Origin: an uncultured Eubacteriales bacterium
GTDB taxonomy: Bacteria; Bacillota; Clostridia; Oscillospirales; Oscillospiraceae
DNA: 60,749 nucleotides
Assembly (NCBI GenBank): GCA_900540635.1
Contig: UQGU01000007.1
Location: forward strand, 1 to 60,749
Direction: 5' to 3'
How positions within the stretch are numbered: the stretch's first letter is position 1; every line of letters starts with the position of its first letter. A model generated the notes under the pieces. The model made no database searches. It was not told the DNA's origin and was given only the letters and a program-made list of their open reading frames with translations. Below are positions 23,618 through 32,133 of the stretch, piece by piece. Position numbers and translations under genes: made by a program.

Positions 23618-24997
23618 ATGGCAGAACGTTTTGAAATTGTGGAAAAAGCCCTGCTGAAAATGCTGGACGAAAAGAAATACGCCTCTCTGCGGGACATTCT
23701 GGTCACCATGAACCCCAGCGACGTGGCCGGACTTTTTGACGGGCTGGAGGAAAAGCAGATTCCCGTCATGTTCCGGCTGCTTCCCAAGGAGCAGGCGGCG
23801 GAAACCTTTGTAGAAATGGAGCCCGAGGCCCAGCAGCTGCTGATCCAGGGCTTCTCCGACAATGAGCTGCGGGAAGTTCTGGATGAGCTGTATGTGGACG
23901 ACGCGGCAGACCTGGTAGAGGAAATGCCCGCCAACGTGGTCCGGCGTATTCTCACCCAGGCAGACCCCGAAATGCGCAGCTCCATCAACCAGATCCTGCG
24001 CTACCCCGAAAACTCCGCCGGGGCCCTGATGACCATGGAATATGTGTCCCTGCGGCTGGATATGACCGTGGAGGAATCCATTCTCCGCATCCGCCGCCAG
24101 GGCGTGGACAAGGAGACCATTTACACCTGCTATGTACTCTCCGCAGACAGAACCCTGCAGGGCATCGTCACCGTGAAGGACCTGCTGCTGGCAGAGAGCG
24201 ACGACACGGAGATCAAGGAGATCATGACGGAAAACGTCATCTCCGTGACAACCCAGGACGACCAGGAAGAGGTCGCCAAGATGTTCTCCAAATATAACTT
24301 CCTGGCCCTGCCTGTGGTGGACACGGAAAAGCGCATGGTGGGCATCGTCACCTTCGATGACGCCATGGACGTTATGGAAGAAGAGGCCACAGAGGACATG
24401 GAAATCATGGCCGCTATGACCCCTTCCGAAAAGAGCTACCTGAAAAGCACCCCCTTCGACCTGTACAAGCACCGCATCCCCTGGCTAATGCTGCTGATGG
24501 TCTCCGCCACCTTCACGGGTATGATCATTTCCTCCTTTGAAAGCGCCCTGGCCCTGCTGCCCGCTCTGACCGCCTTCATCCCCATGCTGATGGATACCGG
24601 CGGCAACTGCGGCTCCCAGTCCTCCGTCACCGTCATCCGTGCCCTGAGTCTGGACGAGTTGGAGCTGAGCGACGTATTCACCGTGCTGTGGAAGGAAGTC
24701 CGCACGGCCGTGCTCTGCGGCATTTCCCTGGCAGCAGTTTGCTTCCTGAAGGTGCTGCTGGTTGACCGGCTGCTGATGCACAACGAAAGCATCAGCCTGA
24801 GCGTAGACCTGGTCATCTGCCTGGCTCTGGGTGTCACCGTAGTCATGGCCAAGATGGTGGGCTGCACCCTGCCCCTGCTCGCCAAGCGCCTGGGCTTCGA
24901 CCCGGCGGTCATGGCCTCGCCCTTCATCACCACCATTGTGGACGCGCTGTCCCTGCTGGTGTACTTCCTGTTCGCAAAGACCATCCTGGGTCTGTAG
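23618..24997 (+). CDS. mgtE: MgtE-family magnesium transporter
   Basis: A 459-residue protein with the three MgtE parts: the N-domain (residues 5-130; MNPSDVAGLFDGLEEKQIP, DDAADLVEEMPANVVRRIL), a CBS pair (135-255; YPENSAGALMTMEYVSLRLD and SVTTQDDQEEVAKMFSKYNF) and a five-helix membrane domain (from about 285; HRIPWLMLLMVSATF, and the pore signature FIPMLMDTGGNCGSQSSVTVIRAL). It is a Mg2+-gated channel for Mg2+ uptake. ATG 23618 has TTGGAGG ahead; upstream in-frame codons cross the leader and are not used. It converges on acsB with a shared terminator. Confidence 0.95.
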   Translation: MAERFEIVEKALLKMLDEKKYASLRDILVTMNPSDVAGLFDGLEEKQIPVMFRLLPKEQAAETFVEMEPEAQQLLIQGFSDNELREVLDELYVDDAADLVEEMPANVVRRILTQADPEMRSSINQILRYPENSAGALMTMEYVSLRLDMTVEESILRIRRQGVDKETIYTCYVLSADRTLQGIVTVKDLLLAESDDTEIKEIMTENVISVTTQDDQEEVAKMFSKYNFLALPVVDTEKRMVGIVTFDDAMDVMEEEATEDMEIMAAMTPSEKSYLKSTPFDLYKHRIPWLMLLMVSATFTGMIISSFESALALLPALTAFIPMLMDTGGNCGSQSSVTVIRALSLDELELSDVFTVLWKEVRTAVLCGISLAAVCFLKVLLVDRLLMHNESISLSVDLVICLALGVTVVMAKMVGCTLPLLAKRLGFDPAVMASPFITTIVDALSLLVYFLFAKTILGL

Positions 24998-25058
24998 ATC
25001 CCATCCTGCCGCAGGATAACGCCGAAGCGGACGGTGAAAAGCAATCGCACATGATAAA

Positions 25059-25086
25059 TCCCGCCCGGGCTTTTGCCCGGGCGGGA
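25059..25086. terminator. Bidirectional terminator between mgtE and acsB
   Basis: TCCCGCCCGGGC and GCCCGGGCGGGA form a perfect 12-bp stem with a TTTT loop; both flanks are A/T-containing (AAATC / AAATCTG). Confidence 0.8.
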
Positions 25087-25093
25087 AATCTGT

Positions 25094-27226
25094 TTACATA
25101 TCGAAGGGCTCCATGCTGAGAACGGGGTGGCCCTTTTCGGCCAGGAAGTTCATCAGCTCTTCCGGATCCTCGGTGCAGACGGTCTCATCGGCGATCATGT
25201 CGGTGAAGTTATCCACGCCGTACATCTCCTTGGCAGTGGCATCCAGGCGCTCGCGGACCTGATCCTTCAGCTCCTTGGGCATCCAGACGATACGGCCGGG
25301 GCCGCCTTCGGCTGCGATAAACTTCTTGGAGGAGATGAACTGCTTGCCGTGGCCCATGAAGCCGGGGGTCTGAACGCCGCCGCCGGTCATGGAGGCCATC
25401 TCGGAGAAGGTCATGCCCAGGGGGGTCATGCCGGCGTGCTCACGGCAGGTGATGACAACACCCATGGAGACAGGCTCCACCCCGCAGATACACTCGAAGC
25501 AGCCGCAGGAGGTCATGGGATCCTGGAACAGGGAGTACAGGGTCACGTGCTCCAGAGCACCGTGAGAGTACTTGGCAACGGCCTCGTCCACGTCTTCGTA
25601 GCGGCCCAGCTTCTCGTCGATGCAGTGCTCCTTGGGAACGATCTGGCAAGGACCGGTGGGATCCAGCTCATTGGTGGCCTTGGCATCCAGCCAGGACACG
25701 GCGCCGCACAGGCCCAGACGCTCGGGGGTAACGATACATACGTGGCTGGGGGAGAAGGCCTGGCACATGATGCAGGTGTAGTATACGGGCACGGACTCGT
25801 CAGTCATGGACTTCAGACGGTCATCACGCTTGTTGAACACGGCGTTGGCGGCAGCGCGCAGCTCCTTGTTCTTCTCGGCGTCCACAACGATGGTGACCTG
25901 GCACTTGTCCACAACGGCCTCGAACTCGCTCTTGACCTTGGCGTACAGCACCTCGCCGATGTGACGGAACTTGAAGCCCGCCTCAAAGTCGGCCTTGCTG
26001 ATACGGATACGGATCATGTCACGCTGACCGGTGTGCATCACACCCTCGATGCAGTTCAGATAGGAGTGGAACTTCCGCTCCATAACGGACTCGAAGTCGG
26101 GCTGCATGGCCTTACCGGCCACGTCCACGGTGTAGGACATGGAGATCTTGGAGCCCACGGGGATCTCGTCGATTTCCGGTCCGATGACGGTGATCTTGTG
26201 GTCCTCGATCTCGGCGGCTTCCTTGGTGTGCACCAGCTCGAAGCAGTCCACACGGGAGCCGTCAACCTCCACCTGCATATCGGGACGGCGGATGATCTCG
26301 CCCTCGAAAGCGGAAGCGAAGGAAACGGGGATATCGATATTGGTGATCTTGATCTTGATGTCCCGGGCCTCCAGAGAGGTGGCGTTGAACTTCTCAACAT
26401 CGGGCTGCACGATCAGGCTCTTGGGAACACGGAAGATGTTCTCCTGCTCGTTGGTGATAACGGGGAAGCCCAGAGCAATGGCGCCGGCGCCGCAGGCAAC
26501 GATCACATCGTCCAGAGGAGCGAAGGCGTTGACGAAAGCGGGCACACGCTCCATGGTGTACTTCATCAGGCCGGCAGCGTCACCGGGCTGGATGTTGCCG
26601 AAGATCAGAGCGGCACGGACGGCCACGGAGACAACATGGATGACGGAGGTGACATCCTTGCCCAGGGGGATGACGCGGACGTTGTCGCCGGTCTTGTACT
26701 CCTTCTCCTGGAGCTGATCGATGATGCCGCCCACCAGAGTGACCAGCATGCCCTGGCTCTGATAGCTCTTGACCAGAGCAACGGCCTCGTCAGCGGTAGG
26801 AGCGGTGCCCAGGATAACGGGAACACCGGGGATGTCGCCGGTAACCAGGGGAACACCCAGAGAACGGACCACGGCATCGGGCAGATGGCCGTAGCAGGGA
26901 GCCTCGTAGGGAGCGTCATTGCCGATGTACTTCAGAACCTCGATAAATTCTGCGCACAGAGCGGTGGCAACGCCGGACATGAAGGCATCGTTCAGGCGGT
27001 TGTTGCGGGTCATCAGGCCCTTGACAACGCCCAGGGCTTCCTTCAGCTGACCCAGGGCCTCGACCTTGACGCCGGTGACGCCGTAGTAGCAGGGCAGGGA
27101 ATATGCGGTGCCGGGGAAGGACACGGCCTGGCCCTCACCGTACTGTGCGATGGCATTGTTGACAGCTGCCTCGGTCAGGCCGTAGACAGCGTCGTTGCCG
27201 CCGAAAACTCTTTCAAATAAAGTCAC
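25094..27226 (-). CDS. acsB: Acetyl-CoA synthase (CODH/ACS alpha subunit)
   Basis: A 710-residue protein that matches AcsB along its length. The A-cluster ligands are visible: CIMCQAFSPSHVCIVTPERLGLCG gives the four cysteines of the 4Fe-4S cluster, and CGCFECI gives the Cys-Gly-Cys that holds the distal nickel. The enzyme joins a methyl group from the corrinoid protein, CO from CODH and CoA into acetyl-CoA. The length is a little below the Moorella protein (729). It is the last gene of acsA-cooC-acsB, 11 bases after cooC, and ends at a terminator. The genes for the corrinoid protein (acsC/acsD) and methyltransferase (acsE) that usually adjoin acsB are not here. Confidence 0.97.
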   Translation of the reverse strand: MTLFERVFGGNDAVYGLTEAAVNNAIAQYGEGQAVSFPGTAYSLPCYYGVTGVKVEALGQLKEALGVVKGLMTRNNRLNDAFMSGVATALCAEFIEVLKYIGNDAPYEAPCYGHLPDAVVRSLGVPLVTGDIPGVPVILGTAPTADEAVALVKSYQSQGMLVTLVGGIIDQLQEKEYKTGDNVRVIPLGKDVTSVIHVVSVAVRAALIFGNIQPGDAAGLMKYTMERVPAFVNAFAPLDDVIVACGAGAIALGFPVITNEQENIFRVPKSLIVQPDVEKFNATSLEARDIKIKITNIDIPVSFASAFEGEIIRRPDMQVEVDGSRVDCFELVHTKEAAEIEDHKITVIGPEIDEIPVGSKISMSYTVDVAGKAMQPDFESVMERKFHSYLNCIEGVMHTGQRDMIRIRISKADFEAGFKFRHIGEVLYAKVKSEFEAVVDKCQVTIVVDAEKNKELRAAANAVFNKRDDRLKSMTDESVPVYYTCIMCQAFSPSHVCIVTPERLGLCGAVSWLDAKATNELDPTGPCQIVPKEHCIDEKLGRYEDVDEAVAKYSHGALEHVTLYSLFQDPMTSCGCFECICGVEPVSMGVVITCREHAGMTPLGMTFSEMASMTGGGVQTPGFMGHGKQFISSKKFIAAEGGPGRIVWMPKELKDQVRERLDATAKEMYGVDNFTDMIADETVCTEDPEELMNFLAEKGHPVLSMEPFDM

Positions 27227-27237
27227 GGTATTTCCTC

Positions 27238-28008
27238 CTAATTTTCTTCACGATCCAGAATCGCTTTGATTTGGCGGATCTCATCAATGGCCTGGGGGCT
27301 AAAATCGTAGGGGGATTTGCCCTGACGGTCCGCGTTGATAACATCCGGGTTATAGTGAATGCAGCCCAGCAGATCCTCTGCCGGGATGGTCTCACGGACA
27401 AAAGCCTCATCGCTCTCGTCCCGGACCTTATTGGCCACCACACGAACCTGCTTGACCCCCAGGTCCTTGGCCAGCCGCTTCACATTGCGGTAGGTCTGGA
27501 CACTGCGGGCACCCGGCTCAATGACCACGATAAACTGGTCCATATTGGAAGCGGTGCCCCGGCCCAGGTGCTCCAGACCGGCCTCCATATCCATAATGAC
27601 CACATCGTCCTTGCGGAAGGTCAGGGCGGCCAGGATGGATTTGAGCATCACGTGCTCCGGGCATACACAGCCGGAGCCGCCCACATCCACCGTACCCATG
27701 ACCAGCAGCTTGACGCCGTTGATGTCCTTGGAGTACTTCTCGGGGATGTCGGCCACGTAGGGGTTCAGCTTATAGAACCGGTTGGCATCGGTAGCTCCGG
27801 TGCGCTCTTCCACCAGGGTGCGCATTTTGCTGATGGGGACAATGGAATCCACTTCCTCCTGGCTCAGGCCTAAGGCCAGTCCCAGGTTGGCATCCGGGTC
27901 TACGTCGGCGGCAAGGACAGTGCGTCCTTCGTCGGCATAGAGCCGGGCCAGGGTGGAGGCAAGGGTGGTTTTTCCAACACCGCCCTTGCCGGTGATAGCT
28001 AGTTTCAT
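27238..28008 (-). CDS. cooC: CooC/AcsF-type nickel-insertion ATPase
   Basis: A 256-residue P-loop ATPase of the MinD/ParA class with the deviant Walker A ITGKGGVGKTTLAST at residues 4-18, switch Asp in AADVDPDANLGLAL, and the CooC-specific Cys-x-Cys in VGGSGCVCPEHVML, which binds a metal at the dimer interface. It matures the nickel sites of CODH or of acetyl-CoA synthase, depending on subtype. Its place between acsA and acsB, three bases from acsA and 11 from acsB, supports service to this very complex. ATG 28008 starts MKLAITGKGG. Confidence 0.94.
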   Translation of the reverse strand: MKLAITGKGGVGKTTLASTLARLYADEGRTVLAADVDPDANLGLALGLSQEEVDSIVPISKMRTLVEERTGATDANRFYKLNPYVADIPEKYSKDINGVKLLVMGTVDVGGSGCVCPEHVMLKSILAALTFRKDDVVIMDMEAGLEHLGRGTASNMDQFIVVIEPGARSVQTYRNVKRLAKDLGVKQVRVVANKVRDESDEAFVRETIPAEDLLGCIHYNPDVINADRQGKSPYDFSPQAIDEIRQIKAILDREEN

Positions 28009-28011
28009 ATG

Positions 28012-29916
28012 TTAGATGCCCAGAGCCGCGCGCTTCTCTTCGATGCGGGCGATCATCATGTCACCCATCTTATCGATGTCCTTTTCCACAACGTACTTGG
28101 CCTCAACCCACTTGTTGATGCCGTCTTCGCTGCAGAGCAGGTCACAGATCTCGGAGGAACCGGAAACGTAGGGATCCACGCCCAGGAAGGTATCCAGGCC
28201 GGTGGAGACAACATAGTTGCCGATGGAAACGGCTTTCTCAGACATCCATTCGGGAGCGCAGCCCACAACAGGCAGCTGAGAAATGTTCAGGCCGGAATCC
28301 TTGGCCAGCTCGGAGGCCAGGATCAGCATACGGGTGATGTCCACGCAGGAACCCATGTGCAGAACGGGAGGAATGCCAGCCAGCTCGCAGACACGCTTCA
28401 GACCCGCGCCGCAGTATTCCTTGGCCTGTACGGGATCCATGAGGCCGGCCTTGGCGGCAGCCTGAGCGGAGCAGCCGGAAACGATGCAGATGATGTCGTT
28501 CTCCAGCATCTTCTTCATGAGCTCGATGTGCGCAGTGTCAGGACGGACCTTGGGGTTGTTGCAGCCGACCAGAGCCACAGCACCGCGGAGAACACCGGAG
28601 GTGATGCACTCCAGCAGGGGCTTGGTGGTGCCGAACTCGTCAACCTGGGAGTTGGCAACGCCGTCAAGGACCTTAATGATGGCTTCAACAGAGTAGCCCA
28701 CGCGGGTCTTCTGGACCTGGTTGGGGATGTTCACCAGCTCGGGCTTCCGGTTCTTGAAGTTCTCAATGGCCATCTTGACGATCGCCTTGGCGTTGTCACC
28801 GGCGTTCTCGGCAGAGAACTGGATGAACTCGGAGTCGGGCATCCGGCAGATGGGAGAGGTGGTGATGAACTTGGTGTGGAAGCACTTGGAGAGGGGTCCC
28901 AGTGCGGGGAAGATGCACTGCACGTCTACAACAATGGCTTCGCAGGCGCCGGTGAGAACCACGTTCTCCTGGCTCAGGAAGTTACCGGCCATGGGGATGC
29001 CGTGACGCATGGCCACTTCGTTGGCGGTGCAGCACACGCCGGAAATGGTGATGCCCTTGGCGCCAACGCTCTTGGCCAGAGCGATCATCTCAGGATCGTT
29101 GGCGTAGTAAACGATCATTTCAGACAGGGAGGGATCGTGGCCGTGAACAACGATGTTCACGTTGTCCTTCTCCATAACGCCGATGTTGGCAGTGGAGTCC
29201 ACGGGCTTGGGAGTGCCGAACAGAACGTCGGAGAACTCGGTGCCCATCATGGAGCCGCCCCAGCCGTCAGACAGGCCGCAGCGCAGCGCCTGGCGAACCA
29301 GAGCCTCCGGCAGGGAGCTGTTGCCCATGTGGGTCATATGCAGAGCGGTGGCAACTTCCCGGTCAATAGCCCGGGGCTCGATGCCGGCCTCATGCCACAG
29401 CTGCTGGGTATGCTCGGGAGCACGCTTCAGGAACTTCTGGACGCCGAAGGGCTTGCCGTATTCCATCAGGCCGATCTCAGCCATTTCGTGAGCCAGATCG
29501 TAGATGTCCTTGCCCTCGGTCTCCACGCCCCATTCCTTGGCGATGCGGATCAGCTTCTCAGGATCCTTGACCTGGTAGTTGCCGCCTTCCTTGGCCTGGT
29601 GCAGGGTATGCATGATCTCACGGCCATGGTCGGAGTGGGTGGCAGAGCCACCGGCAGTAAAGCGCAGGAAGTTACGGCCGACAATGCCGTGAACATCGCA
29701 GCCGCAGATACCGCGGGGAGCCTTGGGAGTGATGCGGCAGGGGCCCATGGAGCAGATACGGCAGCAGGTACCCTTCTCGCCGAAGCCGCAGTGGGGGGTC
29801 TGGTTTTTGACACGCTGCTGCCAGGAATCAGCGCCGACCTTCTTGCCGTTTTCCAGCAGAGAATCGGTGGCCGCTTCCATCTCTTCGACAGTGGTCAGAT
29901 ATGCCCAATCCTTCAA
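28012..29916 (-). CDS. acsA: Anaerobic Ni-Fe carbon monoxide dehydrogenase catalytic subunit
   Basis: A 634-residue CODH. The N-terminal cluster-binding motif is TCCRICSMGPCRITPKAPRG with GICGCD, and the C-cluster ligands appear in order: His in VHGHDPSLSEMI, Cys in CTANEVAMRHG, Cys in GACEAIVVDVQCIFP, Cys in LVGCNNPK, Cys in IVSGCSAQAA and Cys in LHMGSCVDITRML. It interconverts CO2 and CO and feeds CO to AcsB. The start is TTG 29916 (TTG-AAG-GAT-TGG) after AGGAGGAAATCACA; no ATG fits. It heads acsA-cooC-acsB behind a consensus promoter with a 70-base leader. Confidence 0.96.
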   Translation of the reverse strand: MKDWAYLTTVEEMEAATDSLLENGKKVGADSWQQRVKNQTPHCGFGEKGTCCRICSMGPCRITPKAPRGICGCDVHGIVGRNFLRFTAGGSATHSDHGREIMHTLHQAKEGGNYQVKDPEKLIRIAKEWGVETEGKDIYDLAHEMAEIGLMEYGKPFGVQKFLKRAPEHTQQLWHEAGIEPRAIDREVATALHMTHMGNSSLPEALVRQALRCGLSDGWGGSMMGTEFSDVLFGTPKPVDSTANIGVMEKDNVNIVVHGHDPSLSEMIVYYANDPEMIALAKSVGAKGITISGVCCTANEVAMRHGIPMAGNFLSQENVVLTGACEAIVVDVQCIFPALGPLSKCFHTKFITTSPICRMPDSEFIQFSAENAGDNAKAIVKMAIENFKNRKPELVNIPNQVQKTRVGYSVEAIIKVLDGVANSQVDEFGTTKPLLECITSGVLRGAVALVGCNNPKVRPDTAHIELMKKMLENDIICIVSGCSAQAAAKAGLMDPVQAKEYCGAGLKRVCELAGIPPVLHMGSCVDITRMLILASELAKDSGLNISQLPVVGCAPEWMSEKAVSIGNYVVSTGLDTFLGVDPYVSGSSEICDLLCSEDGINKWVEAKYVVEKDIDKMGDMMIARIEEKRAALGI

Positions 29917-29991
29917 TGTGATTTCCTCCTAATTAAGTAATTCTTTCCTGTTGATACACTGGTATTGCCGAACCCATACTGTATCGATAAT

Positions 29992-30020
29992 ATTCTACCA
30001 ATAGAAAACAAGATTGTCAA
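29992..30020 (-). promoter_or_regulatory. Promoter of acsA-cooC-acsB
   Basis: On the minus strand a perfect TTGACA (30015-30020) and TAGAAT (29992-29997) are 17 bases apart. This near-consensus promoter suggests strong basal transcription. Confidence 0.8.
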
Positions 30021-30160
30021 TCGGCGAATCCGCCACATTTCACATGGGATTCCCTATCCCCCCAGGGGGGTTTTTGTTCATTTTCAACGGATGTGCCCAA
30101 AATCGGGCCCCTTCATGTTCGAAAATCTGTTTTTCCACGTTTTTGAGGAAAATTTAGAAA

Positions 30161-30188
30161 TTGCAAAATTTTTTCTATGTGCTATGAT
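30161..30188 (+). promoter_or_regulatory. Promoter of the MFS gene
   Basis: TTGCAA (30161-30166) and TATGAT (30183-30188) with a 16-base spacer, divergent from the acsA promoter about 140 bases away. A short CCCCCC-A-GGGGGG run followed by TTTTTG at 30058-30076 lies between them. Confidence 0.55.
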
Positions 30189-30221
30189 AAGCGTATTCAA
30201 GAAAGAGGAGCCTTATGTCTC

Positions 30222-31394
30222 ATGACGGATCATCTGACCGCCCGGTACGGGCTGATTCACGGCGCTTACTGGGCGTCTTATGCGGCCATTGCCGCCTATG
30301 TAAACCTGTATTTGCTGGAAATGGGCTTTTCCAGCGGGGCCATTGGCGTTCTCATCGCCCTGGCGGGGCTTTTGTCTGCCCTTTTGCAGCCATTGGCCGC
30401 AAGCTATGCAGACCGGGAGACCAGCCCCAATCTGAAGGCCATCAATCTGGCCATAGCCGCCCTTTGGATGCTTTCGGCACTGGGGCTGCTGGTTTTCCAC
30501 AAAAATAAGGTTGCCTCCCTTTTATTCTACGGCGGCTGCCTTTCCCTGCTGCAATTGCAGACCCCTCTGGTCAACGGCCTGGGGGTCACCAGCATCAATT
30601 GCGGCTGTAAGCTCAACTACGGTGTGTCCAAAAGCGTCAGCTCCGTGACCTATGCCCTGGTATGCCTGGTGCTGGGCCGCATGACGGCAGCCCAGGGCGG
30701 GCGGCCGGTGCCCTGGGCCATCGTGCTGCTCACCGGTGTGTTCATTCTCTCCCTGGTGCTTTACCCCGCCCAGCGGACACCCCGAAGCGGCAGCGAGGCC
30801 AAGGGCGCAGACGGCCTGGCCTTCTTCCGGAAATATCCGCGGTTCACCGGAGTGCTTGCAGGCTGCATCCTGCTCTACATCAGCCATGTCTTTTTGAACA
30901 GCTTCACCCTCCAGATCATCCGCACCAAGGGCGGGGACAGCAGCCACATGGGCCTTTCCATGGCCATTGCAGCCCTGTCGGAAATTCCCACCATGCTCCT
31001 CTTTACCCACATGCTGCGCAAAAGGAGCAGCAGCTTCTACATCAAGCTCACGGGCTTCTTCTTCCTGCTGAAGGCCGCCGGCTCCTGGCTGGCCCCCAAT
31101 GTGACGGTATATTACATCTTCCAGGCCACCCAGATTGGCGCCTGGGCGCTGATCGCCATTGCATCCGTATATTATGTAAACGCCATTATGGAGCCACAGG
31201 ATGCCGTGAAGGGGCAGGCCTATTTCACCGCCGCCTATACCCTGGCCAACGTCCTTGCCGCCCCCCTGGGCGGCCGCCTCATCGACACCCTGGGCGTGAA
31301 CGCCATGCTGATGCTCGGCGCCCTTTGTGCCGCCCTGGGGACGGCGGTGAACCTGGTGTTCGCAGAGAAAACAGTGGACAAGGGGATCCTGTAA
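30222..31394 (+). CDS. MFS transporter (LacY/nucleoside-permease-like MFS_1)
   Basis: A 390-residue protein with about 12 membrane segments in two bundles: YGLIHGAYWASYAAIAAYVNLYLLEMGFSSGAIGVLIALAG opens the N-half and a charged loop (TPRSGSEAKGADGLAFFRKYPR) separates it from the C-half. The DRE-like loop YADRETSPNLK after the second helix matches the MFS loop 2-3 motif. Substrate unknown. ATG 30222 is in frame but 15 bases from the ribosome site (AGAGGAG); the better spaced ATG at 30214 is out of frame. The last 20 codons have a diverged duplicate at 36912-36971. It ends 91 bases before thiN. Confidence 0.82.
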   Translation: MTDHLTARYGLIHGAYWASYAAIAAYVNLYLLEMGFSSGAIGVLIALAGLLSALLQPLAASYADRETSPNLKAINLAIAALWMLSALGLLVFHKNKVASLLFYGGCLSLLQLQTPLVNGLGVTSINCGCKLNYGVSKSVSSVTYALVCLVLGRMTAAQGGRPVPWAIVLLTGVFILSLVLYPAQRTPRSGSEAKGADGLAFFRKYPRFTGVLAGCILLYISHVFLNSFTLQIIRTKGGDSSHMGLSMAIAALSEIPTMLLFTHMLRKRSSSFYIKLTGFFFLLKAAGSWLAPNVTVYYIFQATQIGAWALIAIASVYYVNAIMEPQDAVKGQAYFTAAYTLANVLAAPLGGRLIDTLGVNAMLMLGALCAALGTAVNLVFAEKTVDKGIL

Positions 31395-31485
31395 CGGCAA
31401 TTTCCCGCAATTTTTACATTTTGACTGTTTTTCTTTCCGGGAAAATATGGTAAACTTATAGAGAGTATGGGAAGGAGTGGCCTTT

Positions 31486-32121
31486 GTGAAGGAATGTGTG
31501 ATCTTCTGTGCGGCGGGGTTTGACGGTCTGGCGGTACCGCTGACGGAGAAAGACTATCTCATTGCCGCCGACGGCGGCTTGAAGCATATGGAAAGCCTGG
31601 GTGTGACGCCCAATGCCATCATCGGGGACTTTGATTCCCTGAACTATATCCCCACGGGGGCAGAGGTCTTCCCGGTGGAAAAGGACGACACGGACTCCAT
31701 GCTGGCCGTGAAGCTGGGGCTGTCCAAAGGCTATGACCGCTTTTTGCTCTACGGCGGCCTGGACGGGGTGCGGCTGGACCACACGGTGGCCAACTATCAG
31801 GCCCTGCAATACCTGGCGGACCGGGATGCCCGGGGCATCCTCATCGGGAGGGATTTTTGTGCCACGGTGATCCGAAACGGTGCGCTGCGCTTTCCCGGCG
31901 GAAAGCAGGGGGACATCTCCGTGTTCTGCATGGGGCCGGATGCCCAGGGCGTGAATATAGAAGGGCTGTACTATTCCTTAAAGAACGGAACGCTGACCTG
32001 CGGCTTTCCCCTGGGGGTCAGCAATCATTTTACGGATTCGGCCGCCCGGGTCAGTGTGGCCCAGGGCAGCCTTCTGATCCTCTGGCGGCGGGCAGCAGGC
32101 CTGCCGGAATTCGAAGCGTAA
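31486..32121 (+). CDS. thiN: Thiamine pyrophosphokinase
   Basis: A 211-residue protein with the TPK signatures LIAADGGLKHMESLGVTPNAIIGDFDSL (Asp cluster binding ATP/Mg) and FPVEKDDTDSMLAVKLGL, LYGGLDGVRLDHTVANYQ; the C-terminal beta domain contains LGVSNHFTD and ISVFCMG. It converts thiamine plus ATP to thiamine diphosphate. GTG 31486 is chosen because GGAAGGAG (31470-31477) is eight bases ahead; GTG 31477 would overlap this site. In many Firmicutes thiN follows rpe/rsgA; here it is instead followed after 12 bases by a P-type ATPase, suggesting an operon of unrelated functions. Confidence 0.92.
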   Translation: MKECVIFCAAGFDGLAVPLTEKDYLIAADGGLKHMESLGVTPNAIIGDFDSLNYIPTGAEVFPVEKDDTDSMLAVKLGLSKGYDRFLLYGGLDGVRLDHTVANYQALQYLADRDARGILIGRDFCATVIRNGALRFPGGKQGDISVFCMGPDAQGVNIEGLYYSLKNGTLTCGFPLGVSNHFTDSAARVSVAQGSLLILWRRAAGLPEFEA

Positions 32122-32133
32122 GGAGGCAGCGCC

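Noticed and set aside
25073..27220. A 715-codon open frame on the plus strand over acsB
   Set aside because: It is an exact antisense shadow of acsB: no ribosome site, strongly biased to G, H, A, L and D as expected from the complement of GC-rich codons, and no recognisable domain.
28009..29940. A 643-codon open frame opposite acsA
   Set aside because: Same antisense artefact as over acsB; the true gene is supported by all CODH cluster ligands.
30214..30508. Alternative out-of-frame start ATG 30214 for a 97-residue protein over the MFS gene
   Set aside because: It has good spacing from the ribosome site, but its product has no family and the MFS frame is clearly the coding one.
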